From Facklamia sp. 7083-14-GEN3 (lineage in GTDB: Bacteria > Bacillota > Bacilli > Lactobacillales > Aerococcaceae), in contig NZ_JANSGD010000001.1 of the NCBI RefSeq assembly GCF_024742075.1, positions 62,001-126,000 of the forward strand: a DNA stretch of 64,000 bases, in the 5' to 3' direction. Made by a program: the position numbers and the translations under genes. Each line of letters opens with the position of its first letter. Positions within the stretch are counted from its first letter, which is position 1. Below are positions 1 to 8,919 of the stretch, one piece after another. Below the pieces are notes generated by a model. That model saw nothing but the letters and a program-made list of their open reading frames with translations. It had not been told where the DNA came from and did not search any database.

Positions 1-92
1 TTAATCGCTACGATAACTTATATTAGTTTTTTTTTTGTAAAAAACTTTTAAATAAATTAAAGCGTTTTCTTTTTGGAGCAATGAATATCTGA

Positions 93-98
93 TATAAT
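93..98 (+). promoter_or_regulatory. Probable -10 of the lysR-type pseudogene
   Basis: TATAAT lies 42 bases before the start codon at 140. A T-rich TTTTTG at 70-75 gives a weak -35 with 17-base spacing. Only the -10 is convincing. Confidence 0.45.
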
Positions 99-139
99 TA
101 ATATAAATATAAAAAAAGAATCTCTAGAAAGGTAAAACA

Positions 140-1045
140 ATGGATATTAGACAATTAAAGTATTTCATTCAGATAGTTCAAGCAGACTGCAATATGACTA
201 AAGCTGCTAAGCGTTTATTTGTTAGTTAATCAGCACTGAGTCAAATAATTTCATCCTTTGAAGAATCTCATAATTTAAATCTTTTCTATCGAGAAAGAGG
301 ACGTTTAGTAGGACTAACGCCTATTGGACACAAGTATTATAAGTATGCTTTAGAAATGATCAATCTTCATGATCGTATGATGACAACCATTCATAATGAG
401 TCGCGCAAGCTAAACAATGTCGTACGTATTGGTCTGCCTTCAATTGTATTGCGAACTAGATTCGCTAATATCGTCTTAGATTTACGGGAGACTTATCCTG
501 AAGTCAAGCTGGAAATTATAGAGGGAGGCTGCCAGTTCCTATACGAAAAGTTGGAAGAAGGCGATATAGATCTTGCTATTTTGATGGAGCCTATTCGTCG
601 GACAGGAAAATTTCAAGATCAGGTTCTGATTCAGGATAAATTTGTTGTCTTTATGGATCCTAATAATCCATTAGCGAACAAGGAAAAAGTTACCTGGGAT
701 GAAGTTAACCAGATGCCTATTGCAATTTTTAATGAAACTTTCTCAACTAATCATTTAGTGATGGATCAATTTGCTCAAAGAAAAATGAAACCTGAAGTCT
801 TCATTCACTCTTCTTCATGGGAATACCTTATTGATATTGTAAAAGGTAATGAAATTATTACTATTCTCCCTTTGTCTACCTATCATTTAATGAATTCGGA
901 ACAAATAATTTATCGCGAATTCAAGAAGGATTTACCTTTCGAAATCTATCTCTCACGAAAAAATTATAAAGCTTATCCTTCTAGTCAGGATCTACTTTAT
1001 AAATGGATAAAAAATTATATCGATCAACAAGTAGTTAGTGAATAA
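140..1045 (+). pseudogene. LysR-family regulator, interrupted by a nonsense codon
   Basis: The ATG at 140 opens a typical LysR start (MDIRQLKYFIQIV) with the winged HTH (TKAAKRLFVS then SALSQIISSFEE). At 227-229 a TAA stands where LysR proteins normally have Gln (VSQSALSQ), so one C-to-T change would explain it. The rest of the gene stays open in the same frame to 1045 and encodes the linker helix and the LysR substrate-binding domain. Translation could restart at the ATG at 356, but that product would lack the DNA-binding domain. Its target is unknown; fabK downstream is one possibility. No frameshift is present, so the lesion may be recent or strain-specific. I am confident in the family and in the stop as printed. 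Confidence 0.88.
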
Positions 1046-1061
1046 AGTTTAAATATCCCAA

Positions 1062-1092
1062 AAGCATATTTCTAAATTTTAGAAATATGCTT
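1062..1092 (+). terminator. Hairpin after the lysR pseudogene
   Basis: A perfect 12-bp inverted repeat (AAGCATATTTCT and its complement) with a 7-base loop lies 16 bases after the stop. The following T-tract is poor, so termination may be weak. Confidence 0.5.
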
Positions 1093-1372
1093 ATTTAGGG
1101 TGTCAAATAAATTTAATAGATTAAAAGGTTACTAATATCACCATTAAAGTAATAGATAAATGTTGATTTTAACTGTAAGTGAACGAATGATTGAGTCAGG
1201 GCATTATGGTCAAAAATCTGCTAAAGCCTCGTATGACTATTAAGAGTTGCTATAGCTAAAAGTTTACTTATGTTACACTAGAGCTAACAATTTGAGTCCC
1301 TCATTTGATCGGATCTAGATATTTAGATATAAGTGATTAAAGAGGGAGAACTATAATTTCGGAGGTGGAAAA
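1093..1372. other. Intergenic region before fabK
   Basis: About 280 bases without an open frame. A weak promoter (TTGCTA near 1250, TATGTT about 16 bases on) may serve fabK. No repeats or RNA structure were recognised. Confidence 0.4.
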
Positions 1373-2305
1373 ATGGATAGAATTTGCCAATTATTGGGGA
1401 TTGAATATCCTATTATTCAAGGGGCAATGGCGAATGTGTCCCGCTATCAATTAGTGGGAGCGGTCTCTGAAGCAGGAGGACTAGGCGTGATTGCATCTGG
1501 CGGTATGTCGGCTGAGGAGTTAAGAAGACAGATTCATGAAGTTAAAAAGATGACTCAAAAGCCTTTTGCGGTAAATTTGATGTTACAAATGAAAAATATT
1601 GAGGAACTGGTCGAAGTGATCATTGAAGAAGGTGTGCCGGTGGTGACTACTGGTGCAGGAACTCCTAAGAATTTTTTACCAGCTCTGCAGCAGGCAAATG
1701 TGAAGGTGTTGCCTGTAATACCTAATGTAAAAATCGCTAAAAAAATGGAAGCCCTTGGTGTTGATGCGATCATAGCCGAAGGACAAGAAGCAGGAGGTCA
1801 TATCGGACAAGTTTCAACCCTGCCTTTAGTTCGCCAAGTGATTCGTTCAGTCGATATACCTGTGGTGGCAGCTGGGGGTATTTTTGATGGCGCAGGCCTA
1901 TTAGCCATGGAAGCCTTAGGGGCGAGCGGAGTACAAATGGGTTCTCTTTTTTTAAGTTCGCAAGAGAGTCCCATTAAAGAAGGTTTCAGGAATCTAATCT
2001 TACAAGCCGACGAAACGACTACAGTGGTTACTGGGCGTCGTTCAGGCCATCCGGTTCGTGTGTTACCGAATAAAATGACTGAAAAATATATTCGCTTAGA
2101 GTACGAAGGGGCCTCAGATGAGGAATTAATGAAATTAACAGAAGGCTCCATGCAACGTGCGATTTATGAAGATGATGTCGAAGAAGGATCCTTGATGTGT
2201 GGGCAATCAATTGGGTTAATTACTGAAAGTCAAAGTGTGAACGTTCTTATCCAACAATTAATGAAAGAGTATCGTGCAGCAAGATTGAGGTTATTCCAAA
2301 AATAA
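1373..2305 (+). CDS. fabK: FabK-type enoyl-ACP reductase (FMN, nitronate monooxygenase family)
   Basis: A 310-residue TIM-barrel flavoprotein expected to reduce trans-2-enoyl-ACP in the last step of fatty-acid elongation with NAD(P)H and FMN. It opens with the family signature for the phosphate/FMN region (LLGIEYPIIQGAM) and carries the hallmark AEGQEAGGHIG, then VVAAGGIFDG and GASGVQMGSLFL. Length agrees with streptococcal FabK (about 320). The start is fixed by GGAGGTGG eight bases upstream. In streptococci fabK lies inside the fab cluster; here it stands alone behind a broken LysR gene, so a nitronate monooxygenase of the same family remains possible. Confidence 0.82.
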   Translation: MDRICQLLGIEYPIIQGAMANVSRYQLVGAVSEAGGLGVIASGGMSAEELRRQIHEVKKMTQKPFAVNLMLQMKNIEELVEVIIEEGVPVVTTGAGTPKNFLPALQQANVKVLPVIPNVKIAKKMEALGVDAIIAEGQEAGGHIGQVSTLPLVRQVIRSVDIPVVAAGGIFDGAGLLAMEALGASGVQMGSLFLSSQESPIKEGFRNLILQADETTTVVTGRRSGHPVRVLPNKMTEKYIRLEYEGASDEELMKLTEGSMQRAIYEDDVEEGSLMCGQSIGLITESQSVNVLIQQLMKEYRAARLRLFQK

Positions 2306-2315
2306 TTACTTATAA

Positions 2316-2353
2316 AGAGCCACTAGAAGTTTTTAAACTTTTAGTGGTTTTTG
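2316..2353 (+). terminator. Rho-independent terminator of fabK
   Basis: CCACTA-AAGTTT stem with its complement AAACTT-TAGTGG around a short T loop, then TTTTT. Confidence 0.8.
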
Positions 2354-2410
2354 CAGACTTTAAAATATTGATTGCTAGTGAGTGAGTAATTAACATTATT
2401 GAAAACACTA

Positions 2411-2425
2411 TGAAAACGCTTATTA
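2411..2425 (+). promoter_or_regulatory. cre-like box upstream of the GNAT gene
   Basis: TGAAAACGCTTATTA fits the CcpA consensus except for one C position. It lies just upstream of the TTGACA at 2436. The call rests on the consensus only. Confidence 0.3.
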
Positions 2426-2427
2426 TC

Positions 2428-2456
2428 AACACTCTTTGACAAGATTGTAAGAGTGT
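2428..2456 (+). promoter_or_regulatory. Inverted repeat overlapping a TTGACA
   Basis: ACACTCTT and AAGAGTGT are separated by 12 bases that include TTGACA at 2436-2441. A good TATAAT follows at 2472-2477, but the spacing from this TTGACA is too long for one promoter. This could be an operator for an unknown regulator. Confidence 0.3.
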
Positions 2457-2520
2457 GTTAAGTTGAGACTATATAATATTATGAGAATGTTAATATCACA
2501 ATGAAATTATGGAGGGATTT

Positions 2521-3150
2521 ATGACTTTAGAAATTAGAAAAATTAAAGAAGACGATATGACTCAATTAGTGGATTTAGTCCATGAGGCATGGTTCGAAGG
2601 GGTATACGAAGAGAAGAAATTTGAAAAGGCAGCATCTGCTATTTCCCTGAACAAAGCGCTTTATAACAGCTCATTAGGACGCGTTGCCGTTCTTGATGGA
2701 GAAATTGTTGGCATGATTCTTTGTTCAACGAAAGAAGCAGATTCGACTTTTAGAATGTTTCAATTAGACTTTATTGACAAGTTGATTACCCTATCCAACC
2801 AAGCACAGCCAGATGAAGTTGAACGAGTAATTCGCGTCTTCCAAAGTGAACGTCAAGCTTATAACCAATTGATTAAAGGTTATGAAGATAGCTTTGATGC
2901 TAGTATTGAATATATTGTGGTATCTGAAAGAGCACGTGGTAATGGAGTAGGTAAAAAATTAATAAGTGAAGTTTTTGATCATTTTAAAGAACAAGACTTA
3001 GAAAGTGTTTATCTTTTTACAGATACAGATTGTAATTATCGCTTTTATGATTACCTTAATTTTGACCGGATCAATGAGACACGTATTAAATTACCAACAA
3101 AAGAGGGCTTTAGATATCGTGATGAATTTATGTATGCCTATACACTTTAA
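2521..3150 (+). CDS. GNAT-family N-acetyltransferase
   Basis: A 209-residue acetyl-CoA-dependent acyltransferase. The acetyl-CoA loop is visible as VSERARGNGVGKKLI around residues 137-151, followed by the usual C-terminal YLFTDTDCNYRFYDYLNF strand-helix. The substrate cannot be inferred. An ATG lies at 2509, but GGAGGG at 2511-2516 is ideally placed for the ATG at 2521 (MTLEIRKI), so the later start is chosen. The gene is monocistronic, with its own promoter region and terminator. Confidence 0.82.
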   Translation: MTLEIRKIKEDDMTQLVDLVHEAWFEGVYEEKKFEKAASAISLNKALYNSSLGRVAVLDGEIVGMILCSTKEADSTFRMFQLDFIDKLITLSNQAQPDEVERVIRVFQSERQAYNQLIKGYEDSFDASIEYIVVSERARGNGVGKKLISEVFDHFKEQDLESVYLFTDTDCNYRFYDYLNFDRINETRIKLPTKEGFRYRDEFMYAYTL

Positions 3151-3166
3151 TAGAAAAATTTAAGAC

Positions 3167-3197
3167 AGCTTAATCCTTTAGGATTAGGCTTTTTTTA
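3167..3197 (+). terminator. Terminator after the GNAT gene
   Basis: GCTTAATCC and GGATTAGGC form an imperfect hairpin followed by seven T residues. Confidence 0.75.
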
Positions 3198-3237
3198 ATG
3201 CATAAAATTAAATAATCAAAAAATCATTTAATTTTTA

Positions 3238-3266
3238 TTGACATGAAAATAAAAAGACTGTAAGAT
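3238..3266 (+). promoter_or_regulatory. Promoter of the zinc operon
   Basis: TTGACA (3238-3243), a 17-base spacer and TAAGAT (3261-3266). The start point would fall at about 3273, right at the Zur-like box. Confidence 0.75.
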
Positions 3267-3275
3267 ACACTTTGC

Positions 3276-3296
3276 AAATGATAATAATTACTATTT
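3276..3296 (+). promoter_or_regulatory. Zur-like operator
   Basis: A 21-base interrupted palindrome built of AAAT-N2-TAAT, a central A and ATTA-N2-ATTT. It matches the Gram-positive Zur box in every position except the two central pairs of each half. It covers the predicted start point just before a zinc-uptake gene. Fur and PerR boxes share the core, so identity rests on context. It does not resemble the streptococcal AdcR box. Confidence 0.6.
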
Positions 3297-3331
3297 ATCA
3301 ATTGCGATAAAACTATTAAAAAGGAGAAGCT

Positions 3332-4282
3332 ATGAAGTATCATCAATTAACAAAAAAATATTGCCTAGTTCTTTGCCTTATGGCTAGCTTTTTACTAACT
3401 ATTTCTTCGATTCAACTTGTTCAAGCAGAAGAAGAGACAAAAATAGTCACTTCCTTTTACCCTATGTATGCCTTGACCAAGGAAATCGTTGGCGATAAAC
3501 ACCCTGTTTTTATGATTAATTCAGCGAACGGGATTCATGGCTTTGAACCCTCGGCCAATGATGTAATGGCCATTTATGACGCAGATATTTTTATTTATCA
3601 TTCAGATATCTTAGAATCTTGGGCTCAAAAAATTAAGCACAATGTCGAAAAGCAAAAGCAATCTGATGTGATTATTATAGAAGCATCTAATGGCTTGGAC
3701 ATGGAAAAAGTGCCGGGACTAGAAAATCTAGAATTAATGGAGGGTAAAGACGGATCGACCCTTTACGATCCACATACCTGGTTAGATCCGATAGAAATAG
3801 GCGAAGAAGCTAAGTTGATTGCTCAAGCTTTAGGGGAAGTAGATAGAGACAACGAAGATTTCTATCAGCAAAGAGCGGAAAGCATTGTAGCTCAAGCTAA
3901 AGTTTTAACGGACAAATACACCCCTCTATTTAAAAAAAATAAGCAAAAGACTTTTGTCACTCAGCATACAGCTTTTTCTTATTTAGCCACACGCTTTGGT
4001 TTGACACAGTTGGGAATAGCGGGCGTTTCAGGACAAGAGCCCAGTGTGAAACAATTACAAGAAGTTAAAAAGTTTGTAGAAAAATATCAAGTCAAAACTA
4101 TCTTTACCGAGCCGAATATTTCAGATAAAGCTTCACAACTGATAGCCCAAGAGACCGGAGCAAGGGTAGAAGTTTTGGATCCCTTAGAAGCGGATCCCCA
4201 TAATGATTTAAGTTTACTAGCTAATTTAGAAAATAATTTACAAAAACTATTAAATGTTTTACAAGAAGAAGGAGAGAAATAA
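3332..4282 (+). CDS. Zinc ABC transporter substrate-binding protein (ZnuA/AdcA cluster A-I)
   Basis: A 316-residue extracytoplasmic metal-binding protein expected to deliver Zn2+ to a ZnuBC/AdcBC permease, which is not in this window. The three family histidines are visible: H69 (GIHGFEPSANDV), H148 (DPHTWLDP) and H212 (TQHTAFSYLA); an acidic ligand near VLDPLE completes the site. The N-terminus is a Sec signal ending LVQA-EEE. There is no lipobox Cys at the cleavage site, although Gram-positive family members are normally lipoproteins. The gene abuts the Pht gene (stop at 4280-4282, next ATG at 4283) and lies behind a Zur-like box, so the two are probably co-transcribed under zinc limitation. 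Confidence 0.88.
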   Translation: MKYHQLTKKYCLVLCLMASFLLTISSIQLVQAEEETKIVTSFYPMYALTKEIVGDKHPVFMINSANGIHGFEPSANDVMAIYDADIFIYHSDILESWAQKIKHNVEKQKQSDVIIIEASNGLDMEKVPGLENLELMEGKDGSTLYDPHTWLDPIEIGEEAKLIAQALGEVDRDNEDFYQQRAESIVAQAKVLTDKYTPLFKKNKQKTFVTQHTAFSYLATRFGLTQLGIAGVSGQEPSVKQLQEVKKFVEKYQVKTIFTEPNISDKASQLIAQETGARVEVLDPLEADPHNDLSLLANLENNLQKLLNVLQEEGEK

Positions 4283-7200
4283 ATGAAACCATCCAAATTA
4301 CTGTTATCATCTGCCGCTTTATTGACCCTCTTAAGTTTGAATGGCCCAATAAAGCCAATTAATGCTCAAGAAACGAAAGACTCTGCCATTAATTATATTG
4401 AAGGTAGCAAAGATGAAGAGCAAAGTAATCATTCAAGCACCGAAAACCGCACCATGGAAGAAATTTCAATGGAAGAAGGCATTGCAGGCGAGCAAATAAT
4501 TGTTCAGATCAATAGTGAGGGCTATGTAACCTCTCACGGTGATCACTATCATTATTTCAATGGAGAAGTTCCTAGTGATGCTATTTTTTCAGAAGCGGTC
4601 CTAGCTCCTGAAGACTATCAATTGAATGACGAAGATTTTGTCAGTCAAACGGATGAAGGTCAAATAGTTTTAATAGATGACCAATATTATCTTTATTTAG
4701 AAAATCCAGATCAAGCTAAGAACCTACGGTCTTTAGAAGAAGTGTTACTACAGTCATATAGTATAGATCCTGTCGATGCAAAGGCTATTTATGATTTGAT
4801 GGAAGAATATGACCTTGGCGAAGATGCCATTATTACTTATGAATTAGAACGTACTCCTCAAGAGGTAGCTGAACAAAAAGGGATTGAAGGAGAGCATGTT
4901 GTTGTCTATCTAACCGAAGAAGAGTTTGTTACCAACCATGCTTTTGATTTGCATGTTTTTTATGGTGACGTTGATCCAGAGGCAGTTTTCTCTGAAAGAC
5001 TTTTGACACCGGAAGATTATCAATTGAACCAAGAAGATGTAGTAGCAGAAATTAAGAATGGGTACATTGTAAAGCTTGAAGATAAGTACCAAGTTTATAT
5101 AGCTCCTGAAGATCGGTCCCAAGCTGATAATATCCGAACTTTCCAGGATATCGAAGATCAAGTAATAAGCAGTCAAAAGGTTTTTAAACAAGCCGGTGGA
5201 GTACGTAAAGATGTAGCCAATACAGTAGCAGCTGGTGAAGTGTGTGGATCAGGTAGCCGCAATTCCAGTGGAGCTTATGTAACGGATGATGGATATGTCT
5301 TTAGCCCTTATGATGTTATTCAAGATTTAGGCAATGGCTTTATTGTTCCCCATGGCGACCACTTCCACTTTATTCCAAAGTCTGATTTAACGCCTCAAGA
5401 ATTAGCCATTGCACAGTCAGTTTTATCAGCTGGTAAACATGCACAAGCTAACAACAAAAAAGATGATAAAGGAAACCATGATCATATTATTCATGACAAG
5501 CCTAATGATCATGAGGGGCCTTACACAACGGATGATGGATATGTCTTTTCAGTGGGATCCATTACTAAGGTAACGGATACAGGCTTAATTGCTGCGCATG
5601 GTAGTCACTTCCATTTTGTTCCCTTTGCTCACTTAAACAAAGGTGAATTAGCTCAAACTCAAGCATATATTCAAAAGAAATTCGGAATTAAACGCAATTT
5701 ATTGGCTGAGTTTGGTTTTGTCAATGAAGACAACAAAGTGAAAAAACCTAAGGATAAAGAAGCTTCTCAAAGTGATGACAAGATACCTGACAAGTCAACA
5801 GGAAATGATCAAGGCAATAGAGATGAAATAAAATCAGAATATCAAAGGCTATTAGCCAAACTCTATGCTTTACCAGCCAACCAACGTCATACTGAATCGG
5901 ATGGTTTGGTATTTGACCCGGAACTCGTTACGGATGAGATTGATGGAGACTTCGTTTTACCTCACGGTGATCACTTCCATGTTATTCCGCGTTCAAGCCT
6001 ATCAGATTTAGAAATTAAATTAGCAGAAATGAAATTAGGCAAACGTCCATCAGTCGATGTGAAGCCAAAAGATCCAGAAGTTGATAAACCAGCTAAAGAC
6101 GATAACGAAAAACCGGCTAAACCAGATCAACCAAGTCTACCTGACAAGTCTAGCCAACCGGACCAACCAAAAGCAGATGGGAAAGTTGATTTCTTAGCTC
6201 AAAATTATAAGAAGTCGGCTAAGGGTATGGACGGTAAACCCTATACAACGGATGATGGCTATGTTTTCACACCAGAAAGTATTCTAAACTATTCTGAAAA
6301 AGGGATTACGGCTGAGCATGAAGGACACACTCACTTTATTCCTTTTGCTGATTTAGATGATAGTGAATTGAAAGCAGCTGCTGACTTCATCAATCAGCGA
6401 AACATTAAAGAAGCCGAAGAAAGTAACTATACAGAAGAAGAAATTGCAGCCAAACTAGCCTATATTTCTTTGGAAAATGGGGTAGCCATTGAAGACCTGG
6501 AAGTCAACGGTAATGAAGTGATTATTCCCCATGGTAATCATTCACATACAGCCAATATGGATAAAATTCCGACTGAATTAAAGCAGTCTAACTTTACATC
6601 GAAAGAAGACTATCAAACGAAATTGATTACGCTTAAGATGAGTGAGGTATCACGCAATAAGAAATATATTGATGTTTGGCGTAAAGACGCTACCATTTAT
6701 GCCTTAACGAAAGACTATAAAGTAGTAGAGTTACCATTAGATGAAGTAGAACTACCGATTAAATATGACCAAGTCCTATTAAAAGATGTTAAAACAGCAG
6801 ATGATCCACTTTTTGAAAAGAAAGTCTATGTGGCTCAACGTTATAAAGTTAAGCCATCTGATATGTTTATCTTTAATGGTCGTATCAAAGTGGGTGACCT
6901 TAATTTAGTGATTGATGCTATTGATGTGACAGAAGCCTACGAAACAAATTCAAATGATTCGCCAGAAACTGAAGAAAAAGTTGATGAAGAATCTGCCAAT
7001 GAAGAAGTTAGTCATCAATCGGTCATTGAATACATAAAAAACTACTATGGCAAGGCTGCTAAGTCCGTTAAGTACGGAAAAGGTTTTGGATATATCGTGA
7101 CGCCAGCTTCAGGAGCAGAGAATGTATTAATTATAGAGTCTGAAGCAAGAGCAGCAATGGAAAAGAAAGAGGCATTGCCAGAGCTTGCTGGGAAAGCTGA

Positions 7201-7516
7201 TGAAAAAGAGCCAGAGGCTGAAGGCTCTTCAAATAATGCACCTTCCCAAGAAATTTCGATGGAAGAATTGAAAAATTTTGTGGGTAATTACTATGGAGTA
7301 AACCCGTCAAGTCTTCAAATTTTTGCAGGTATGGTAATCGTTCCCAATCCTAATCCGGATTTTGCCAACCTCAATCTTACGATTGAACAAGTAAAGCTTG
7401 CTTATCAAACGAATGGTGAACTACCTGTTATGCCACAAGTTGATCCTTTTGCGGAAGAAGAGATTGGAGAAGGAAATGAATATAATTTAGATGATGCAGA
7501 AATAGCCAATCAATAA
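4283..7516 (+). CDS. Polyhistidine triad (Pht-type) surface zinc-binding protein
   Basis: A 1077-residue secreted protein with a Sec signal (cleavage near residue 29) and six canonical HxxHxH triads starting at residues 85, 357, 439, 561, 679 and 750. A seventh repeat at about 219 keeps the surrounding Pht fold but has lost the triad (HAFDLH). Triad modules share TDDGYVFxP leaders and are separated by Lys/Pro/Asp-rich linkers; the C-terminal 300 residues are acidic. Pht proteins in streptococci collect Zn2+ and hand it to AdcAII. The directly preceding binding-protein gene, with no gap, is the matching partner. No LPXTG or other anchor is visible. The length is somewhat above pneumococcal PhtB/D (about 820-840). 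Confidence 0.93.
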   Translation: MKPSKLLLSSAALLTLLSLNGPIKPINAQETKDSAINYIEGSKDEEQSNHSSTENRTMEEISMEEGIAGEQIIVQINSEGYVTSHGDHYHYFNGEVPSDAIFSEAVLAPEDYQLNDEDFVSQTDEGQIVLIDDQYYLYLENPDQAKNLRSLEEVLLQSYSIDPVDAKAIYDLMEEYDLGEDAIITYELERTPQEVAEQKGIEGEHVVVYLTEEEFVTNHAFDLHVFYGDVDPEAVFSERLLTPEDYQLNQEDVVAEIKNGYIVKLEDKYQVYIAPEDRSQADNIRTFQDIEDQVISSQKVFKQAGGVRKDVANTVAAGEVCGSGSRNSSGAYVTDDGYVFSPYDVIQDLGNGFIVPHGDHFHFIPKSDLTPQELAIAQSVLSAGKHAQANNKKDDKGNHDHIIHDKPNDHEGPYTTDDGYVFSVGSITKVTDTGLIAAHGSHFHFVPFAHLNKGELAQTQAYIQKKFGIKRNLLAEFGFVNEDNKVKKPKDKEASQSDDKIPDKSTGNDQGNRDEIKSEYQRLLAKLYALPANQRHTESDGLVFDPELVTDEIDGDFVLPHGDHFHVIPRSSLSDLEIKLAEMKLGKRPSVDVKPKDPEVDKPAKDDNEKPAKPDQPSLPDKSSQPDQPKADGKVDFLAQNYKKSAKGMDGKPYTTDDGYVFTPESILNYSEKGITAEHEGHTHFIPFADLDDSELKAAADFINQRNIKEAEESNYTEEEIAAKLAYISLENGVAIEDLEVNGNEVIIPHGNHSHTANMDKIPTELKQSNFTSKEDYQTKLITLKMSEVSRNKKYIDVWRKDATIYALTKDYKVVELPLDEVELPIKYDQVLLKDVKTADDPLFEKKVYVAQRYKVKPSDMFIFNGRIKVGDLNLVIDAIDVTEAYETNSNDSPETEEKVDEESANEEVSHQSVIEYIKNYYGKAAKSVKYGKGFGYIVTPASGAENVLIIESEARAAMEKKEALPELAGKADEKEPEAEGSSNNAPSQEISMEELKNFVGNYYGVNPSSLQIFAGMVIVPNPNPDFANLNLTIEQVKLAYQTNGELPVMPQVDPFAEEEIGEGNEYNLDDAEIANQ

Positions 7517-7540
7517 AACAAAGATTATAGCAAAGTAATG

Positions 7541-7574
7541 TTAAGAGTCCTTGGTAATGATCAGAGGACTCTTA
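7541..7574 (+). terminator. Hairpin terminating the zinc operon
   Basis: A perfect 11-bp stem (TTAAGAGTCCT with its complement) and a 12-base loop. The T-tract is interrupted (TTACTTTAG). Confidence 0.6.
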
Positions 7575-7629
7575 ATTACTTTAGTTAGAACAGTAAATGT
7601 AACTATTTATATCATGCAAATAAAAATGA

Positions 7630-7658
7630 TAGACAAGAAAGTAGCCATATTTTATAAT
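7630..7658 (+). promoter_or_regulatory. Promoter of the CxxC mini-protein gene
   Basis: TAGACA (7630-7635), 17 bases, TATAAT (7653-7658). Confidence 0.65.
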
Positions 7659-7694
7659 CGGAATGAAAAATTTTGATTATAAGGGGTAAAACTT

Positions 7695-7901
7695 ATGGCT
7701 AAGAAATATCAGTGCATCTATTGTGGGGGAGAATTTTCCAAGTCTAAGATTGACTGGGAGGGTTCAGAACCTGAATTTGGCGATTACTACTGCATAGCAT
7801 GTAGCGAATCCCTTGTACAAGCTGGTATTAATGCGATGAATCCTAATGGTAACGGATATGATGAAGATGGAATTTGGGACGAGGAAAGGTTAGGATTTTA
7901 A
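7695..7901 (+). CDS. Small protein with two CxxC pairs, probable zinc ribbon
   Basis: A 68-residue cytosolic protein of unrecognised family. CIYC (residues 7-10) and CIAC (33-36) are spaced like a treble-clef or zinc-ribbon site, and the C-terminal half is acidic with Trp and Asn. It has its own promoter, an AAGGGG ribosome-binding site and a terminator, so it is probably real and monocistronic. It follows the zinc operon, but nothing shows that it is zinc-regulated. Confidence 0.65.
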   Translation: MAKKYQCIYCGGEFSKSKIDWEGSEPEFGDYYCIACSESLVQAGINAMNPNGNGYDEDGIWDEERLGF

Positions 7902-7934
7902 AGTATTAAAGCATTTCATTTAAATAAAAATAGG

Positions 7935-7969
7935 AAATAAGACTTCTATCTATAGGAGTCTTATTTTAA
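7935..7969 (+). terminator. Terminator of the CxxC mini-protein gene
   Basis: AAATAAGACT and AGTCTTATTT form a 10-bp stem that ends in a T-rich tract. Confidence 0.75.
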
Positions 7970-8017
7970 TTGCCGACTACAAGCCATCTAAGTAGCTAAG
8001 GAATGTTTATTCATTCA

Positions 8018-8026
8018 TGCTATAAT
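8018..8026 (+). promoter_or_regulatory. Extended -10 promoter of the rhodanese gene
   Basis: TGCTATAAT (TGn plus perfect -10). There is no good -35 at the expected place. Confidence 0.55.
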
Positions 8027-8078
8027 ATAGGAACAATCTTAAACCTTTACCTTAAAGTAGTAAGAAAAGAGGTATCTT

Positions 8079-8906
8079 ATGAAGCACTTTATTGAAACAG
8101 ATGAACTCAGCCAATATCCAGGAGCCATCCTTATCGATGTGACACTGGGAAATGATCTAGCCAGTGGCTATGACCGCTATTTAGCCGGACATTTAGCCGG
8201 CGCTTTTTATTTAGCTATGGAAGAAGACCTTTCAGGACCGGTGACGGATCAATCAGGCAACCATCCCTTACCCGATCGTCAGATTTTCCAAAAGAAATTG
8301 CAGGCTATGGGGGCTAATCAAGCTTCTTATTTTGTTATTTACGATGGTGGCGAAGGGCAAGGCAGTGCTCGTTTGTGGTTTTTATTGAAATATTTTGGGA
8401 TTAAACAAGTTAAAATTATCCAAGGAGGACGCTCAGCCATCGAAGAAGCAGGGTTAGCTTATACGCAAAGCTTACCTAAAAAAGTTCAACCGGGTGACAT
8501 TCAGTTAGAAGCCAATCAGGCTTTATTAGTAGATTTTGATCAAGTACAAGCCTTTAGTCAAAGTCCAGGTGAGAGACAGGTCTTAATCGATTCTCGAAGC
8601 CATGACCGCTATCTAGGACTGGAAGAACCACTCTATGATAAGGCGGGGCATATTCCGCATGCTAAGTCTTATTATTACGGCTTGGTATACGATGATAAGG
8701 GTTATATGAAATCACAGGAAAGTTTAAAAAATCACTTCAAAGATTTACAAGGCAAAAATATTATGGTGTCTTGTGGATCTGGCGTAACGGCTTGTAGTAA
8801 TTTATTGGCCCTTGATGAAATAGGTCTTGAAGGAAAGTTATATCCCGGTTCTTATTCACAATGGTTGAAAAAAGACCGGGAAGTTGCTAAAGGAAATGAT
8901 GAGTAG
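8079..8906 (+). CDS. Two-domain rhodanese-like sulfurtransferase
   Basis: A 275-residue protein related to thiosulfate/3-mercaptopyruvate sulfurtransferases, which move sulfane sulfur through a cysteine persulfide. The N-terminal rhodanese domain has no catalytic Cys (IYDGGEGQGS), as usual for tandem rhodaneses. The C-terminal domain has the active loop CGSGVTAC after VS. IDSRSHDRYLG and AGHIPHAKS mark the second domain. It is followed 13 bases later by the rRNA methyltransferase gene and probably shares its transcript. Confidence 0.85.
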   Translation: MKHFIETDELSQYPGAILIDVTLGNDLASGYDRYLAGHLAGAFYLAMEEDLSGPVTDQSGNHPLPDRQIFQKKLQAMGANQASYFVIYDGGEGQGSARLWFLLKYFGIKQVKIIQGGRSAIEEAGLAYTQSLPKKVQPGDIQLEANQALLVDFDQVQAFSQSPGERQVLIDSRSHDRYLGLEEPLYDKAGHIPHAKSYYYGLVYDDKGYMKSQESLKNHFKDLQGKNIMVSCGSGVTACSNLLALDEIGLEGKLYPGSYSQWLKKDREVAKGNDE

Positions 8907-8919
8907 AAAGAGTGAGTGA

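Noticed and set aside
3276-3296. AdcR box as regulator of the zinc operon
   Set aside because: The TTAACYRGTTAA pattern is absent; the palindrome follows the Fur-family Zur pattern.
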